Shown: one piece after another, positions 23,020 to 34,245 of the stretch | How the letters are laid out: every line of letters starts with the position of its first letter | How positions within the stretch are numbered: position 1 is the first letter of the stretch | Assembly: GCF_040183065.1 (NCBI RefSeq) | Contig: NC_091125.1 | Location: forward strand, 122,665,121 to 122,729,120 | Origin: Periplaneta americana | Taxonomy: Eukaryota > Arthropoda > Insecta > Blattodea > Blattidae | Length of the DNA: 64,000 nt | Direction: 5' to 3' | The notes under the pieces: model-generated | What the model was told of the DNA's origin: nothing | The model's input: the letters and a program-made list of their open reading frames with translations, nothing else | Database searches by the model: none | Program-made: the position numbers and the translations under genes

Positions 23020-23344
23020 GTATGTAAATCTCTGTACTACGAGTTCACGAATTTGTGCCAAATTATGTTCATTTTACACATTTAAACATATACACGGTGG
23101 ACCAAAAAATGTGAAATTTTAAACCTTTCCTTATTTCGGCTAAGCCGAGTTGAGTTAGGCTGCGAACATATTTGTTGTGTTTAAGAATGTATATCATTTA
23201 GTCCTTAACAAAGAACATGGCCTGATTTAATGTTGACATAGCAACAACGTAACATAAACCTCCAGCATTTTAAAGTTTGTTATCAACGTTATATTTAATC
23301 AGAGTAAAGAGAGGATGGAAAATTGGAGTGGCATAAAATTACGT

Positions 23345-23526
23345 CACAGTCTAGTATATACAGTCACGAAGCTTGAGTTGTGAGGGTGCTAGGATCAATA
23401 GACTGTGCAGGTACTATTTCGCATTGTCTGTAATGAGGCAATAGTAGCGATCCTAGTGGTTAGCAACTATCTATGGATGCATATCTACTACGTATTGAGC
23501 TTCGTGACTGTATATACTAAACTGTG
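23345..23526. mobile_element. MITE family M, copy 2 (intron 4)
   Basis: The family M ends are present with one mismatch on the right (CTAAACTGTG). The orientation is opposite to copies 1 and 3. ATTACGT is directly repeated at 23338..23344 and 23527..23533, a 7-bp target duplication. Confidence 0.9.
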
Positions 23527-23578
23527 ATTACGTTACTAACAATAGTCATCTTCGCCTGCATTTGAGATAACTGCTCAG

Positions 23579-23817
23579 GTCGACCTGGTTGGCGAGTTGG
23601 TATAGCGCTGGCCTTCTATGCCCAAGGTTGCGGGTTCGATCCCGGGCCAGGTCGATGGCATTTAAGTGTGCTTAAATGCGACACTTAAATGCGACAGGCT
23701 CATGTCAGTAGATTTACTGGCATGTAAAAGAACTCCTGCGGGACAAAATTCCGGCACATCCGGCGACGCTGATATAACCTCTGCAGTTGCGAGCGTCGTT
23801 AAATAAAACATAACATT
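23579..23817 (+). mobile_element. tRNA-derived SINE, type A, copy 2 (intron 4)
   Basis: TAACTGCTCAG is duplicated at 23568..23578 and 23818..23828. The head at 23582..23653 is a 72-nt tRNA-like cloverleaf. Its acceptor strands GACCTGG and CCAGGTC pair fully, box A is GGCGAGTTGG and box B is GGTTCGATCCC. The body includes palindromic ATTTAAGTGTGCTTAAAT, and the 3' end reads GCGAGCGTCGTTAAATAAAA. The right end is 130 bp upstream of exon 5, in the gene's sense orientation. Confidence 0.92.
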
Positions 23818-23958
23818 TAACTGCTCAGCATGAAATATTAATTTTATGAAGAAATAATACATAATTTTAGAATATATAATCTCACAACATCCAATTAAGT
23901 TATATTATTCAGTAATTTATTTTATATAATACATTCTTAATGTTTGATGTGTTAATAG

Positions 23959-24066
23959 TTGGATGTACAAGAACTTAATGGAACCATAAGAAATATCGCA
24001 GACATTCCTAAGAGAGATCACGAACTTCCTGATACTGGCAGTGTGTACGGCTGGGGAGCTACTTGT
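23959..24066 (+). CDS. Gene 2 exon 5
   Basis: The exon encodes residues 130-165, LDVQELNGTIRNIADIP.. to GSVYGWGATC. GWG is the conserved 140-142 turn of the fold. The AATAG acceptor ends at 23958 and the donor GTAAGT starts at 24067. Cys165 has no standard partner in this family numbering and lies three residues before Cys168 across the exon boundary. Confidence 0.87.
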
Positions 24067-24319
24067 GTAAGTTTTTACAATTTTGAGTATCTATTACTAG
24101 ATCACGTAGTTTTATATAAAAATTACTATTTTGACCGACATGTAAACCTTCCGAAATATGAGGTCGAATCACCCCCCTCAAATATCTGCACACGGGTAAA
24201 CAGTGACGTACATACTGGAAAGATTATACCAAATACCTTACTATAATAATACCGGACAGCTGTATATAGCAGTATTGACGTGAGTGCAGAATTTCGCGGA
24301 CCTGACATCTAGCGGAGCG

Positions 24320-24825
24320 GCGTGGAATTACACAAATACAAATATTAACATAGCGGAAATCGGACTATTGTTTAAAACATGAGGTACTAATGTGGAATAA
24401 TATATGAGAGACGTAAGAAATGTTATAGTATTTAATGTAACATTATTTTATATCAAAACTGTATATTATGAGAAATATTGCTTTATATACGCATTGCTGA
24501 CAACTGCAAAGATAAAATAGGTAGTAATCCGTTGCTTGTAATAATTAGTAAAGGCATGTGGACAACAATAAAACTTAATTTGATAAAACCTTAAAATTTC
24601 CAATACATTTTAACTTCTATTCATTTATTACGCCTAAATAAAAAAGCTAATTTTTATTGTTCTATCATCACAAAGACAAAGGCATTAGGCCTAATAAAGA
24701 ATTTTGTTGACTCACGTTTTATGATCCCTCGGAAATCGAAAGTATGATTTGGAGCAATTTGTAATGCTGTAATTGTAGCAATTACAAACAGCACATAATA
24801 CCCTGACATTTTAACACAGTACTAA
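24320..24825. other. Intron 5 stretch, nothing recognised
   Basis: AT-rich, no repeat or coding structure seen. Confidence 0.4.
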
Positions 24826-25260
24826 TCTACACTAATAATAAATCTGTAGCCGAAATTTTTCTGGTACTTTTCGCTTTTCAAAAAATAATTGGTCCTAACA
24901 TGTATAATTAACCATCTTGAAACCAAAAATCGCTCTTTTGAAAATTTTGTTTGTATGTCTGTCTGTCTGGATGTTTGTTACCTTTTCACGCGATAATGGC
25001 TGAACCGATTTATATTAAAATTGGAATATAAATTAAGTTCGTTGTAACTTAGATTTTAGGCTATATGGCATTCAAAATACTTTATTTAAAAGAGGGTTAT
25101 AAGGGGGCTTGAATTAAATAAATCGAAATATCTTCCTTATTATTGATTTTCGTGAAAAATGTTACCTAACAAAAGTGTCTTTAAAAATGATTTCCGATAA
25201 GTTTTATTGTAAGAAAAATTTTGATAGGACTGATATTTAATGAGATAAATGAGTTTTAAA
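24826..25260 (+). repeat. Dispersed repeat with CTGTCTGTCT block, possibly Helitron-like
   Basis: ACACTAATAATAAATCTGTAG is followed by TTTGTATGTCTGTCTGTCTG and TTTTCACGCGATAATGGCTG. This arrangement recurs in many arthropod dispersed repeats that I associate with Helitrons. Neither a Rep/helicase frame nor a clear CTRR end was found, so the class is a guess. Confidence 0.35.
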
Positions 25261-25624
25261 ATTAAAATAACGATGCCACCTATTGGCCTGTAATGAAATG
25301 GAAACAAATTACTTCATCTATAAGGGGCCTTGGACAACAATCGAAAGCTATTAAACGTAGCCTACAGAGAATGTTTCTGTGTTTGTATGAAGTAATATTG
25401 AAAGCTAATTATATACAAGACTTTTAAAATAACAATACATTTTCACCGCCACCTCAGATTATAGCGTTGTTGTTCCTGCAATAACTCCTTTGTGCAAAAT
25501 ATAAAATTTTTTGAGTAGGAAGAAAAAACACATTTATTCATTCCATGACAATGATACATAGAAGATCGAAAGAAAGAAATAAAATTATATATCACTATAA
25601 TATATGCTATATCACTATTTAAAT

Positions 25625-25795
25625 TATTTGAAGGGTTCAGAACCATATGGGCTAAGCGCCATTTACTGAAGACGTAAAAAACAAGGGTTAAAATTAAGTT
25701 ACCATAATTCAATGGAAACATATAGCAAGTAATATAAAGTATACACATTAAAACTAAATGATATGTCAATCTTCATTAAACTATGGTTGCATGTA
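25625..25795. repeat. Dispersed repeat, copy 2 (intron 5)
   Basis: This copy shares AAACATATAGCAAGTAATAT and flanking sequence with 20284..20470, about 90% alike by eye. The GGCGCTTA..AACCCTTC block is inverted relative to that copy. Confidence 0.7.
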
Positions 25796-27290
25796 ATAAC
25801 AAAATAAGAAACATGTTAAAGGAATTGTCATTGCACCAAATGAATGGTTTCTGGATCAAAATGATCGCATTTTAATTTTTTTAAATACAATTTAAATAAA
25901 GTAACATATTAAACGATTTATCCTTCTATCAAACACTGATGTTCCCTGGATCAAATGTGCTATTTTAATTATGTAATTAATTTATATTTATTTTTAATAA
26001 TAAAACTATTAACTAGCCCAGCAACAATATAGGCTACATTGCAGTCGATCACAGCTTGTTTCGCGAGTATCGCCACATCGGCCGACTAGGTAGGAGCACC
26101 AGCGTCGTTCGCGCGCATAACTGCTAGCTGTCCGTTGTTATTATTATAGTAAGGTATTTGGCTATACCTAAGCCAGACAATCGCAGATGGGAAGGCACTT
26201 CCTTCCGCCCGTAGCTAGAGAGATGATATCATGGTTTACTGCGCATACCAATGCTTGACCAGACCTCAGCCAAACAAGATAAGAGAGTCATCCTCGTAAT
26301 GACCAGCTTGTAAGTGATTTCGATAGAAATTTCTCACCTTCTCTTTCAAGTGTGCAAACCATCTCACGGATATTGTTTTCAGTCATTATTTTCTTTGCAT
26401 TCATGTGTGTTCTTATGTCAACATAATATTTTATCTTGTAATAGTAAGTTGTAGACTTTTTCGTAATATGTACAGTCACCTCTATCGATTCTACTTTACA
26501 TTTTTTCATTATTTGAAAATAGTGTAACATTCCCCACCGTAAATCATCTTGCTTTGGATGATAGTTAAAGACTATAATGATAGATTTTTTGCCTTTAAGG
26601 AGACACTATAGTGAAATAATTATGAAAAATTAAGAAAATCCACTTTTTTTTTTGTTTCTATGATTGTAATTATATTTGAACCTTCTGTTTTCTTAATATG
26701 GTTTCATTTCCTATTTGAGAGCCCTTCAAAGTGTGTCCCGTAACTTTTGCATGTTACAATAGAGAAAAAATAAATTGCAAAAAAATTACAAAATTATCCT
26801 TGTGGCTATATAGATGAACACTGTTCTAACCCAAAACCTTAATCATCCTAAGGTATCATCCCATATAATTAAATGTAGCAAAACTTACGTTGCGTGAGTG
26901 AATTGAGAAAAATGTTTTTAATGCTGTTTTCTCGATTTTAAATTTTTAAGCAGTTTCTTGAATAAATAAAGTTCTTTGCACAACAGTTATTGTTAATTTG
27001 GTCTGAAATTATTACAGAGATCAATTAAACGTTGAAAAATAAAATTTAATTAGCATTTGTTTGAAATATTAATATTAAGTTCCTTCGAGGTGTATTCATA
27101 TTTAAATTAAATTATAATATGCTGTAATGTAAATTCTTGAAACTTAAAAATCCAATGTGAGAGACTATTTAGGCTGAGCTCAAAAAACTAATTAATTTTT
27201 ATTCTCATAACTATTTTCATGCTTTTGAGTAAATATGAACCAAAACTTTGAAAATTTACAATTCATTTTATATATCAATATGCCTGGTAA
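25796..27290. other. Intron 5 stretch, nothing recognised
   Basis: Mostly AT-rich. A GC-richer island at about 26040..26290 has no open frame or repeat I can name. No protease exon was found. Confidence 0.4.
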
Positions 27291-27291
27291 A

Positions 27292-28452
27292 TTATTAAAT
27301 AAGTATATAATGAATTTCAATCTTAAGACATATCAACTTGCAAATGTTTATTTACTATGTAATAACAATATGAACGTTTTCGCCGTTTAGGGCATCTTCA
27401 GATATAACAAAAAAACATATAATCTGGACCTATAACAGTAAATTATGCAAATGACAAAGAATAGAAAACAATATATGTAATACATAAGATTCATAAGCTA
27501 TATGTAAATATGACATAATGCAGGATGAATATAGAGATAATCTTTGGATTTTAAAATTAGACTAGACAAATATTTTATACATATAGCTCATGTTACAATT
27601 AAATATACAATGGTTAAAATTTGTCAATGATGTTAAAATTTAAAATTTATAATGATGATAATAAAATATTTTAGAGTAATCATAGCTGAGAATTACAATA
27701 TTGATTTTCTCTACTTAAATTTCAGTGTATCATTAAAATTCATACCTAACTTATGATTTATCTATTACGAAATACTCGTACATTCCACTACACTCATAAT
27801 CAATGAGCATTTATTCAAATATCTCAACAAATCTAATTACACCTAACAGCAATTCTTTAACATAAACAACATTAGTTCATTAATAAATGTTTTTAGTAAG
27901 TAATCTTATAATAATAATTATCTGCGTCTCTATATAATAACTCGTTTATATTTTTTCATTTATTATTATTTCTCCATTTCAATTTTCAGATGAAACAATT
28001 ACAAAATACACGAACATCAGCTACGCAAACTATCTTGTAACTCACGACAATTCTCAGCTATGATTACTCTAAAATATTTTATTATCATCATTATAAATTT
28101 TAAATTTTAACATCATTGACAAATTTTAACCATTGTATATTTAATTGTAACATGAGCTATATGTATAAAATATTTGTCTAGTCTAATTTTAAAATCCAAA
28201 GATTATCTCTATATTCATCCTGCATTATGTCATATTTACATATAGCTCATGAATCTTATGTATTACATATATTATTTTCTATTCTTTGTCATTTGCATAA
28301 TTTACTGTTATAGGTCCAGATTATATGTTTTTTGTTATATCTGAAGATACCCTAAACGGCGAAAACGTTCATATTGTTATTACATAGCAAATAAACATTT
28401 GCAAGTTGATATGTCTTAAGATTGAAATTTATTATATACTTATTTAATAAAA
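27292..28452. repeat. Large inverted repeat: ~410-bp arms, ~340-bp loop
   Basis: The left arm (27292..27699) and right arm (28042..28452) are near-perfect complements: for example CAACTTGCAAATGTTTATTT on the left and its complement on the right, through to CATAGCTGAGAATT at the inner edge. It lies in intron 5, so the pre-mRNA could form a stem of over 400 bp. No coding content. It could be a foldback transposon or two head-to-head copies of one repeat. Confidence 0.9.
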
Positions 28453-29512
28453 CTTTCAAAACTTTTGTCGCAATTAACTTTTTAGTGACGTCAATAAAAA
28501 ATATATTTAAAAAATATAATTTCAAAACTATTAATCCCAAAGAAACCTTATTTTATATACATAATAGTATTATAGGAATATCTTTGTAGTTTAAAATTCA
28601 TAAATTTCGAATGAAAATTGTAAAAGTTTTTAAAATCACCTTTAAGGTTAGATCTTTATCCCAAAAGACACTGTGAAATGATTTTACTGCGAATCTTGTA
28701 CCTATGTCAAATGTTCTGTTTCTGGTGTACCACTATTATCTAATATATCGTTTTATGAATTATCATATACGGTAACTACTGCACTGTCAGCCACCAACAC
28801 CAAGACAACGCGGTAGAAGCCCCGAAGCTTATCCACAGACCAACTACTGTACAACTTTGAACAGTTTTGACACTGACTGCACTATGTAAATCGAATATTA
28901 GAAATGTACGATTATTAGAAATATAGTATTTCGCGAGAATTATTTCTCGAACAGTTACCAAATTGCAACGTAAACCTATTTTCATCTAATCCACAATTTG
29001 CCAATCTTCTTCCAGATGGGATTGTGTGAATGTAGAAATACATTACATTATTGTGATAATGCAATGCCTAAAGTATGAAGTAGGAAAACATTTTTTTATA
29101 TAAAATGACTGAGTAGAATGCTTCCCATACTTAAGACTGATAGAAAAATAAGTTCTTTGTAAAGTTTATAATTTATAAATTATGCACATAATTTGTTGAC
29201 TACTTCATTATAAAAATATACAATCAAACACGTTTCAAACCATTTTCAGAGAATAGGCCTACGTTTCCCGAAAGTACTTTTAACAACTTAAATATCTTCA
29301 TTGTGTTAAATATTGAAACAATGAGGTTCTTTACCTAAGTGACTAGTTTCGGACCGAGACTGTAAATCTCAGGCCTAAGGGCAAGCATTCCACAAAGATG
29401 GAACACATATTGAATTGTGAATGTAAGGTGAAAATATTTTCTTCCTTTCAGTGATTTCGAATATTCATCTCACTTCACTAACAAACTTCAATTTTTGGTT
29501 TTGTTATTGCAG
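28453..29512. other. Intron 5 end, nothing recognised
   Basis: A 69-codon minus-strand open frame (28776..28985) shows no family motif. The rest is AT-rich intron sequence. Confidence 0.4.
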
Positions 29513-29665
29513 GGATTTTGCGGGCCGACTTCCGGGTTGAAGGTGATTAATCTACAAGTTTATAATCGTCAAGATTGCACTTCAACATATTATGATGGAA
29601 AAGCTCCTGCAGACTCATCCTTCTGTGCAGGCAATATAGAAAATAAAATACTTGGAGTTTGCGAT
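29513..29665 (+). CDS. Gene 2 exon 6: S1-pocket region
   Basis: The exon encodes residues 166-216, GFCGPTSGLKVINLQVYNRQ to ILGVCD. RQDC and SSFCAG carry the 168-182 cysteines and GVCD the Cys191 equivalent. Position 189, six residues before the catalytic Ser, is Gly213, unlike Asp of trypsins. The AG acceptor is at 29511-29512 and the GTAAGT donor at 29666. Confidence 0.88.
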
Positions 29666-29814
29666 GTAAGTATAAAACTAATCACGCCACGCGCGGCCGC
29701 ACTCTCGTGGATGAACGTCGATTTGAAGGCTCTATATATCCTATTACATTTTTACATAGAATATTCCTCAATATTGAGCTTTCTTTCAGACCGTATAATG
29801 CATCTTCGGAATTA

Positions 29815-30730
29815 AATCGAAGTTTTCCATAGAGAATATTTAAAAAAATTTGGACTCAGACTAAATCCAGACAAATCACAAGCTATAATAATGGGCCACC
29901 AACGAGCATTAAACAAAATAGATTTAGCCACTGTATCAAATACAAAAATAAATAATACAGTACTACAATTACATATAGTAAGACAGTAAAAATGTAGGGT
30001 ATATTTAGATTCAAATTTAAATTTTCAAAGTCAAGTGACCTATATACGTAAGAAAACTTTTTCCATAATTCATTCCCTCAAACACTTAACCAACGTTTTA
30101 CCTCTCAGCCTTAAAAAGAATCTGATCCAAACTTTAGTGATGCCCCATTTCGATTATTGCGATTCTCTATTCACGAATCTAAATACTGATCTTGCCCATA
30201 GACTACAGCGTGTTCACAATATCTGCGTTCGTTTCGTTTGTAACATTAGAAAATTCGATCATGTAACACCGTCACTAGAATTGTTGTCTTGGAGTCCACT
30301 TAAAGAAAGAAGATTCTTCAACTCTCTCTTATTACTATTTAAAATCATCCACACCTCCATACCCTCTTACCTAGCATCTCGTTTTGTTTACCTTTCACTA
30401 CCTCGAACCCGGAACATGTACCTTCTCTCTATTCCTCTGCACAGAACATCCTTCTACTCATCATCTTTCAGCATATCTATTCCACGACTCTGGAATTCTC
30501 TCCCTGACCATGTCAAAGACTGTCGGACAATATCAAAATTCAAATTTAAATTAAAAAATCACATTCTAGTTCGTGGAATTGCTTGTTGAACACATGTCAG
30601 GTTCCGCAACTTCACCTTAACCATGACATATAGTAAATATTGTAACTATGCTGTTGTAAAATTGAAAATTAATAAGTAATGTATTTATTATTATTATTAT
30701 TATTATTACTACTACTACTACTATTATTAC

Positions 30731-30784
<54 letters not shown>

Positions 30785-31030
30785 CAGTTATCAATATCAT
30801 CATTGCTATCTCTGTTTTCTTTCTTTTTTTTCTTGTATTAGTTCGATGAGAGCTCTATAGTGTTCTTTTGACTCTGTTGACCCTCTATAGGGCTTTAACT
30901 TAATTTGTATTATTTTCATCAGTGTTTGTATTTCTTTTTTGTATTTATATGTGCTATCTGGTAGGATGGAAGAGAAGGCCTTATGGCCTTAATCCTGTCA
31001 GATTAAATAAATTATTATTAAATTATTAAT
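29815..31030 (+). mobile_element. LINE 3' portion (reverse transcriptase C-terminus and tail), intron 6
   Basis: The text from REYLKKFGLRLNPDKSQA, through one stop near 29990, joins the open frame 30035..30589 (VMPHFDYCDSLF, RLWNSLPDHVKDC). This is the region after the YxDD motif of a non-LTR reverse transcriptase. A 3' UTR with an (ATT)n run (30687..30783), then GGAAGAGAAGGCCTTATGGC and AAATAAATTATTATT, closes it at about 31030. The 5' part is truncated. It lies in sense orientation within gene 2. Confidence 0.85.
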
Positions 31031-31169
31031 ATTGCTCGCAAGAAGTTCTGTGACCACTCCGACCATCGACATCGATTTCCAATTTTTCAATGATCGGCAA
31101 CTTGCGCACTACATTTTAAGAATCAGTACAGCAGAAGGGAACAGTATTTTACTATAATACTTACTTACA

Positions 31170-31917
31170 AATGGCTTTTAAGGAACCCGAAGGTTCATTG
31201 CCGCCCTCACATAAGCCCGCCATCGGTCCCTATCCTGTGCAAGATTAATCCACTCTTTATCATCATATCCCACCTCCCTCAAATCCATTCTAATATTATC
31301 CTCCCATCTACGTCTCGGCCTCCCCAAAGGTCTTTTTCCCTCTAGTCTCCCAACTAACACTCTAGGATGTATTTCTGGATTCGCCCATGCAATTGATAAC
31401 TACAATATCGCACCATCTACACGTAAGTACTAAATATGATAACCTGTCACTGATAAATTCTACCTTTTTTACTGCTGATTTTATTCTTTTATGAACAAAG
31501 AATCCTGTTCCTAATAATTGGTGATTATTGTTTCCTCCCCCATAACACAACAAGTAATCTCCTATTTGTGATATGCCATTCCCATCTAACCTAAGCTCTT
31601 GTACTCCCAGGAAGTCTATTCTATATCTAGCTAGTTCTTTTGCTACTAATGTTACCCCTCGTGGTCTATAAAAACTAGTTACGTTCCAAGTGCCAAATCT
31701 CATAACCTTATTCCTTTGCTGTGGTCCAATTCCGAGGCTTAATGTAGGGATTCGTAACAAGCTGTTTTTACGGTGATGGGTTGTTAGCCCTTCGCCCAAC
31801 CCCCAAGCTGAAGGACCACCTCTTATCGACTGTCCATGACTGCTTATTCAATATATTCGCAGCTACCTTCCATATCTGGAGGCCGTCTCCTCTATCCGCA
31901 ACCTGAGGACGCGCCAT
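31170..31917 (-). mobile_element. Internally deleted APE-type LINE
   Basis: On the minus strand the 5' part encodes the start of an AP endonuclease domain (VMRFGTWNVTSFYRPRG, DFLGVQELRL). Near 31387 it jumps to the extreme C-terminus, GESRN.. and [14 protein letters not shown].. ending AMNLRVP. The rest of the endonuclease and the whole reverse transcriptase are missing. The C-terminal text matches the LINE at 57414..60655, so they are one family. Confidence 0.85.
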
Positions 31918-32009
31918 GCCGTAGTGATAGGATTTTACTATAATACAATAACAAATTAAGAATATGCATGCGATGTGCTGAAAGTTAATAGGTAGTTTAA
32001 ACCTTGTAA

Positions 32010-32330
32010 AACTCACAATACTGAAACATTTGCATTACAAATCCTAAAAATGCCGCACTTCGAATATTGTGACATTATGTTAAGCGACCTAAGTTCTGAA
32101 CTGTCAGACAAGCTACAGCGTGTTCAAAATATGTTCAGATACGTATGAAGCATATCCGGCGATATGATCACACATCACCGTCCTTCTCAATTCTTTCGTG
32201 GCTCCGACCCAAGGAACGTAAACTTGACACTCTCTATATTTACTGTTTCGAATTCTGCACACCCCATCGCCAAATTACCTTCCATTTTATTTATCTTATT
32301 TATCCTCCAACCACGATCTAAATACGAGGC
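32010..32330 (+). mobile_element. LINE reverse-transcriptase fragment
   Basis: LQILKMPHFEYCDIMLSDLS and DKLQRVQNM correspond to the VMPHFDYCDSLF and RLQRVHNI region of the LINE at 29815, so this is a second, more decayed copy. Its presumed tail lies at 33640..33935, separated by a mariner-type insertion. Confidence 0.65.
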
Positions 32331-32739
32331 GGTCCAGAAAGTAAGATTACCTGGGGCCGTTTACAGAAATAAAACAAATTTCATGGAAAGATTTATTGAA
32401 ACGGATAAAGCAATATTACACATCAGTGGTACGCCAAGTATACCCTTCACAGAACATTCAGTTACTCTTCGGTTTTTACGGTCTCCACTTCCACTGAATT
32501 CCTGATTATAAAGTACTGCATTAGGGGCTGCAAGACAATAAACAGTTTTAAGAATAGAATAAATGATAGCCTTATTAGTAATTCAATCTAATGGTCATTG
32601 ATTACCTATATGGTAAGTTATATAATTTATTTTTCTTACATAGACTATTCATTCTGATCATCTCAAATGATACTAAATTGTTGTCATTGTTATTTCTTTC
32701 TGTTATCTAGCATTATTTTAAATATATTGACCTTATGTA
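32331..32739. other. Intron 6 stretch, decayed repeat suspected
   Basis: GAGGCGGTCCAGAAAGTAAG resembles mariner-type element ends, but no partner end was found. Otherwise AT-rich. Confidence 0.3.
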
Positions 32740-32741
32740 TA

Positions 32742-33636
32742 TAGAATGATAAAACAAAGTATCCAATACTTTAGGAGGCGATAGTATGTATCAAAACAAG
32801 AAAATAATGTCTAATAAATATGGATCCTACAACACATACTTTCTGAGATGTGAACACTTGTTCGTAGGAGGTGCACAATGTGACGTCCATTTATGGCAAT
32901 CCATTTTTCTGTCTTACAATACAGCAGACTACCAGATAATCAAACCGCAGGTGACACCCCTGGCATGAAATACTGATACGTCGCAAGGAATACTGAAAAC
33001 AAAAGTCTGGTTGCGAATATGAGTGGGGTTTAGCAGAGATGGTGTTGTGAATTTTCGTAATCAGAATGTGTGAGCTGATGAAAATCCCCATGCAGCTGAA
33101 GAAACAAGGCATCAGCACCGATTCCCTATCAACGTATGGGCAGGCGTTCTTGACGATAGATTAACAGGACCATACGTGCTACCACAGAGATTAACTGGGG
33201 CTCGTTATCAGGACTTTCTTATTAACGTATTACCTGCCTTGCTGGAGTATGTGCCATGTCAGCAAAAACTACAGATGTGATTCATGCACGATGGCACATC
33301 AGCACATTTTCTCTGCAATGTGCGTGAACATCTGACGCTGACATTTCAGGACCGCTGAACTGAACGGGGAAGCCCCACACATTGGCCTGCTCGTTCCCCA
33401 AACATAAATCCCCTAGACTTTTGGTTATGGTAAATTCCAAAGAGTGCGTGATTCCTTACGCCGAAGGACAGAGGAATGCATTGCCATGAATGGAAATCAC
33501 ATTGAGCACCTCCTATGAACAAGTGTTCAGATCTCAGAAAGTATGTGTTGTAGGACCCATGTTTATTAGATATTATTTTCTTGTTTTGATGCACACTAGC
33601 ACCTCCTAAAATATTGAATATTTTTTTAACATCCTG
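32742..33636 (+). mobile_element. Mariner-type element, deleted transposase
   Basis: Inverted ends of about 160 bp: the left arm continues TAGAATG.. into ATCAAAACAAGAAAATAATG, and the right arm carries the complement and ends CATCCTG at 33636, with TA at 32740-41 and 33637-38. The interior at 33110..33430 reads INVWAGVLDDRLTGPYVLPQ, then a stop, FMHDGTSAHFLCNVREH, another stop, and NINPLDFWLW. The N-terminal half is absent. Confidence 0.85.
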
Positions 33637-33639
33637 TAT

Positions 33640-33831
33640 TAGTTTAAACTGCCACTCAGTTTGGATTGCATTAATTCATAAATCATAACTCATGAATACC
33701 TATATGTAATTCTCATCGAATTCAATTTTTGTAACTGTTTTAATTTAATCCTTATTAAGTTTGCATACTTTCTGCTTGTTGACTGGAAGAGAAGGCTGTA
33801 TGACCTTACCTCTGTCAGCTAAAATAAATAA

Positions 33832-33879
<48 letters not shown>

Positions 33880-33935
33880 GTTGTTGTTGTTGTTGTTGTT
33901 ATTGTTGTTGTTTATGATTGTGAATGCACTTTATT
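33640..33935 (+). mobile_element. LINE 3' tail with (ATT)n/(GTT)n run
   Basis: GACTGGAAGAGAAGGCTGTA, ACCTCTGTCAGCTAAAATAA and a trinucleotide run (33834..33912) match the 3' end of the LINE at 29815..31030. It probably belongs with the fragment at 32010..32330. Confidence 0.65.
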
Positions 33936-34054
33936 CAATGTTACTATCATCGTAATGAAATACAGAATAGTAAAGTACTGTGACATCCATGTCATCTTGG
34001 TTGATAAACGCATTTGTGAAAGTTCTGTCTGCAATATGGACATTTTCTTTACAG

Positions 34055-34225
34055 GGTGACAGTGGTGCACCACTTCTGTACAACGGAACAATATACGGTG
34101 TTGCATCTTGGATGTCGTATCCCTGTGGATCAGTACCTGCAGTTTTCACTGATGTTCAGAGTCACGTAGAATGGATTGTTCGTAAAATGTCTACTACTCC
34201 TCTCACTCCACTAGTTTCTGCATGA
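34055..34225 (+). CDS. Gene 2 exon 7: catalytic Ser and stop
   Basis: GDSGAPLLYNG opens the exon (Ser219 = Ser195). GVASWMSYPC carries Ser214, Trp215 and the Cys220 equivalent, and the chain ends TPLTPLVSA with TGA at 34223..34225. The three extra residues relative to gene 1 arise because gene 1's TAA is not shared. Cys201 of the classical 136-201 bridge is absent (LLY). Confidence 0.9.
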   Translation, partial: GDSGAPLLYNGTIYGVASWMSYPCGSVPAVFTDVQSHVEWIVRKMSTTPLTPLVSA

Positions 34226-34245
34226 AAAGATAGTGTGGTTCATAT

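Larger units (their letters stand above)
11606..34225 (+). other. Gene 2 locus: complete seven-exon S1 serine protease homologue
   Basis: Seven exons (11606..11654, 18265..18350, 20113..20219, 22875..23019, 23959..24066, 29513..29665, 34055..34225) total 819 nt and read in one frame as 272 residues plus stop. All six introns are GT..AG, in phases 1, 0, 2, 0, 0, 0. Residues 1-17 look like a secretion signal and 18-31 like a propeptide ending Asp-Ser-Arg; the mature chain would start IIGD. Triad positions: Ser77 replaces His57, Asp124 matches Asp102, Ser219 matches Ser195. The S1-pocket residue 189 is Gly213, so trypsin-type specificity would not be expected even if the enzyme were active. Disulfides C62-C78 (42-58), C187-C203 (168-182) and C215-C240 (191-220) are retained. 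The 136-201 bridge is missing, and an extra close pair C165/C168 is present. Inference: a secreted, catalytically impaired family member. Confidence 0.88.

Noticed and set aside
24826-25260. Complete Helitron
   Set aside because: No Rep/helicase coding text and no convincing CTRR terminus with hairpin; left as a low-confidence dispersed repeat.
30035-30589. 184-codon frame as a host gene inside intron 6
   Set aside because: It matches the reverse-transcriptase C-terminus of a LINE with a recognisable 3' tail.
33761-33955. Poly-leucine frame
   Set aside because: It reads through the (ATT)n/(GTT)n tail of a LINE.
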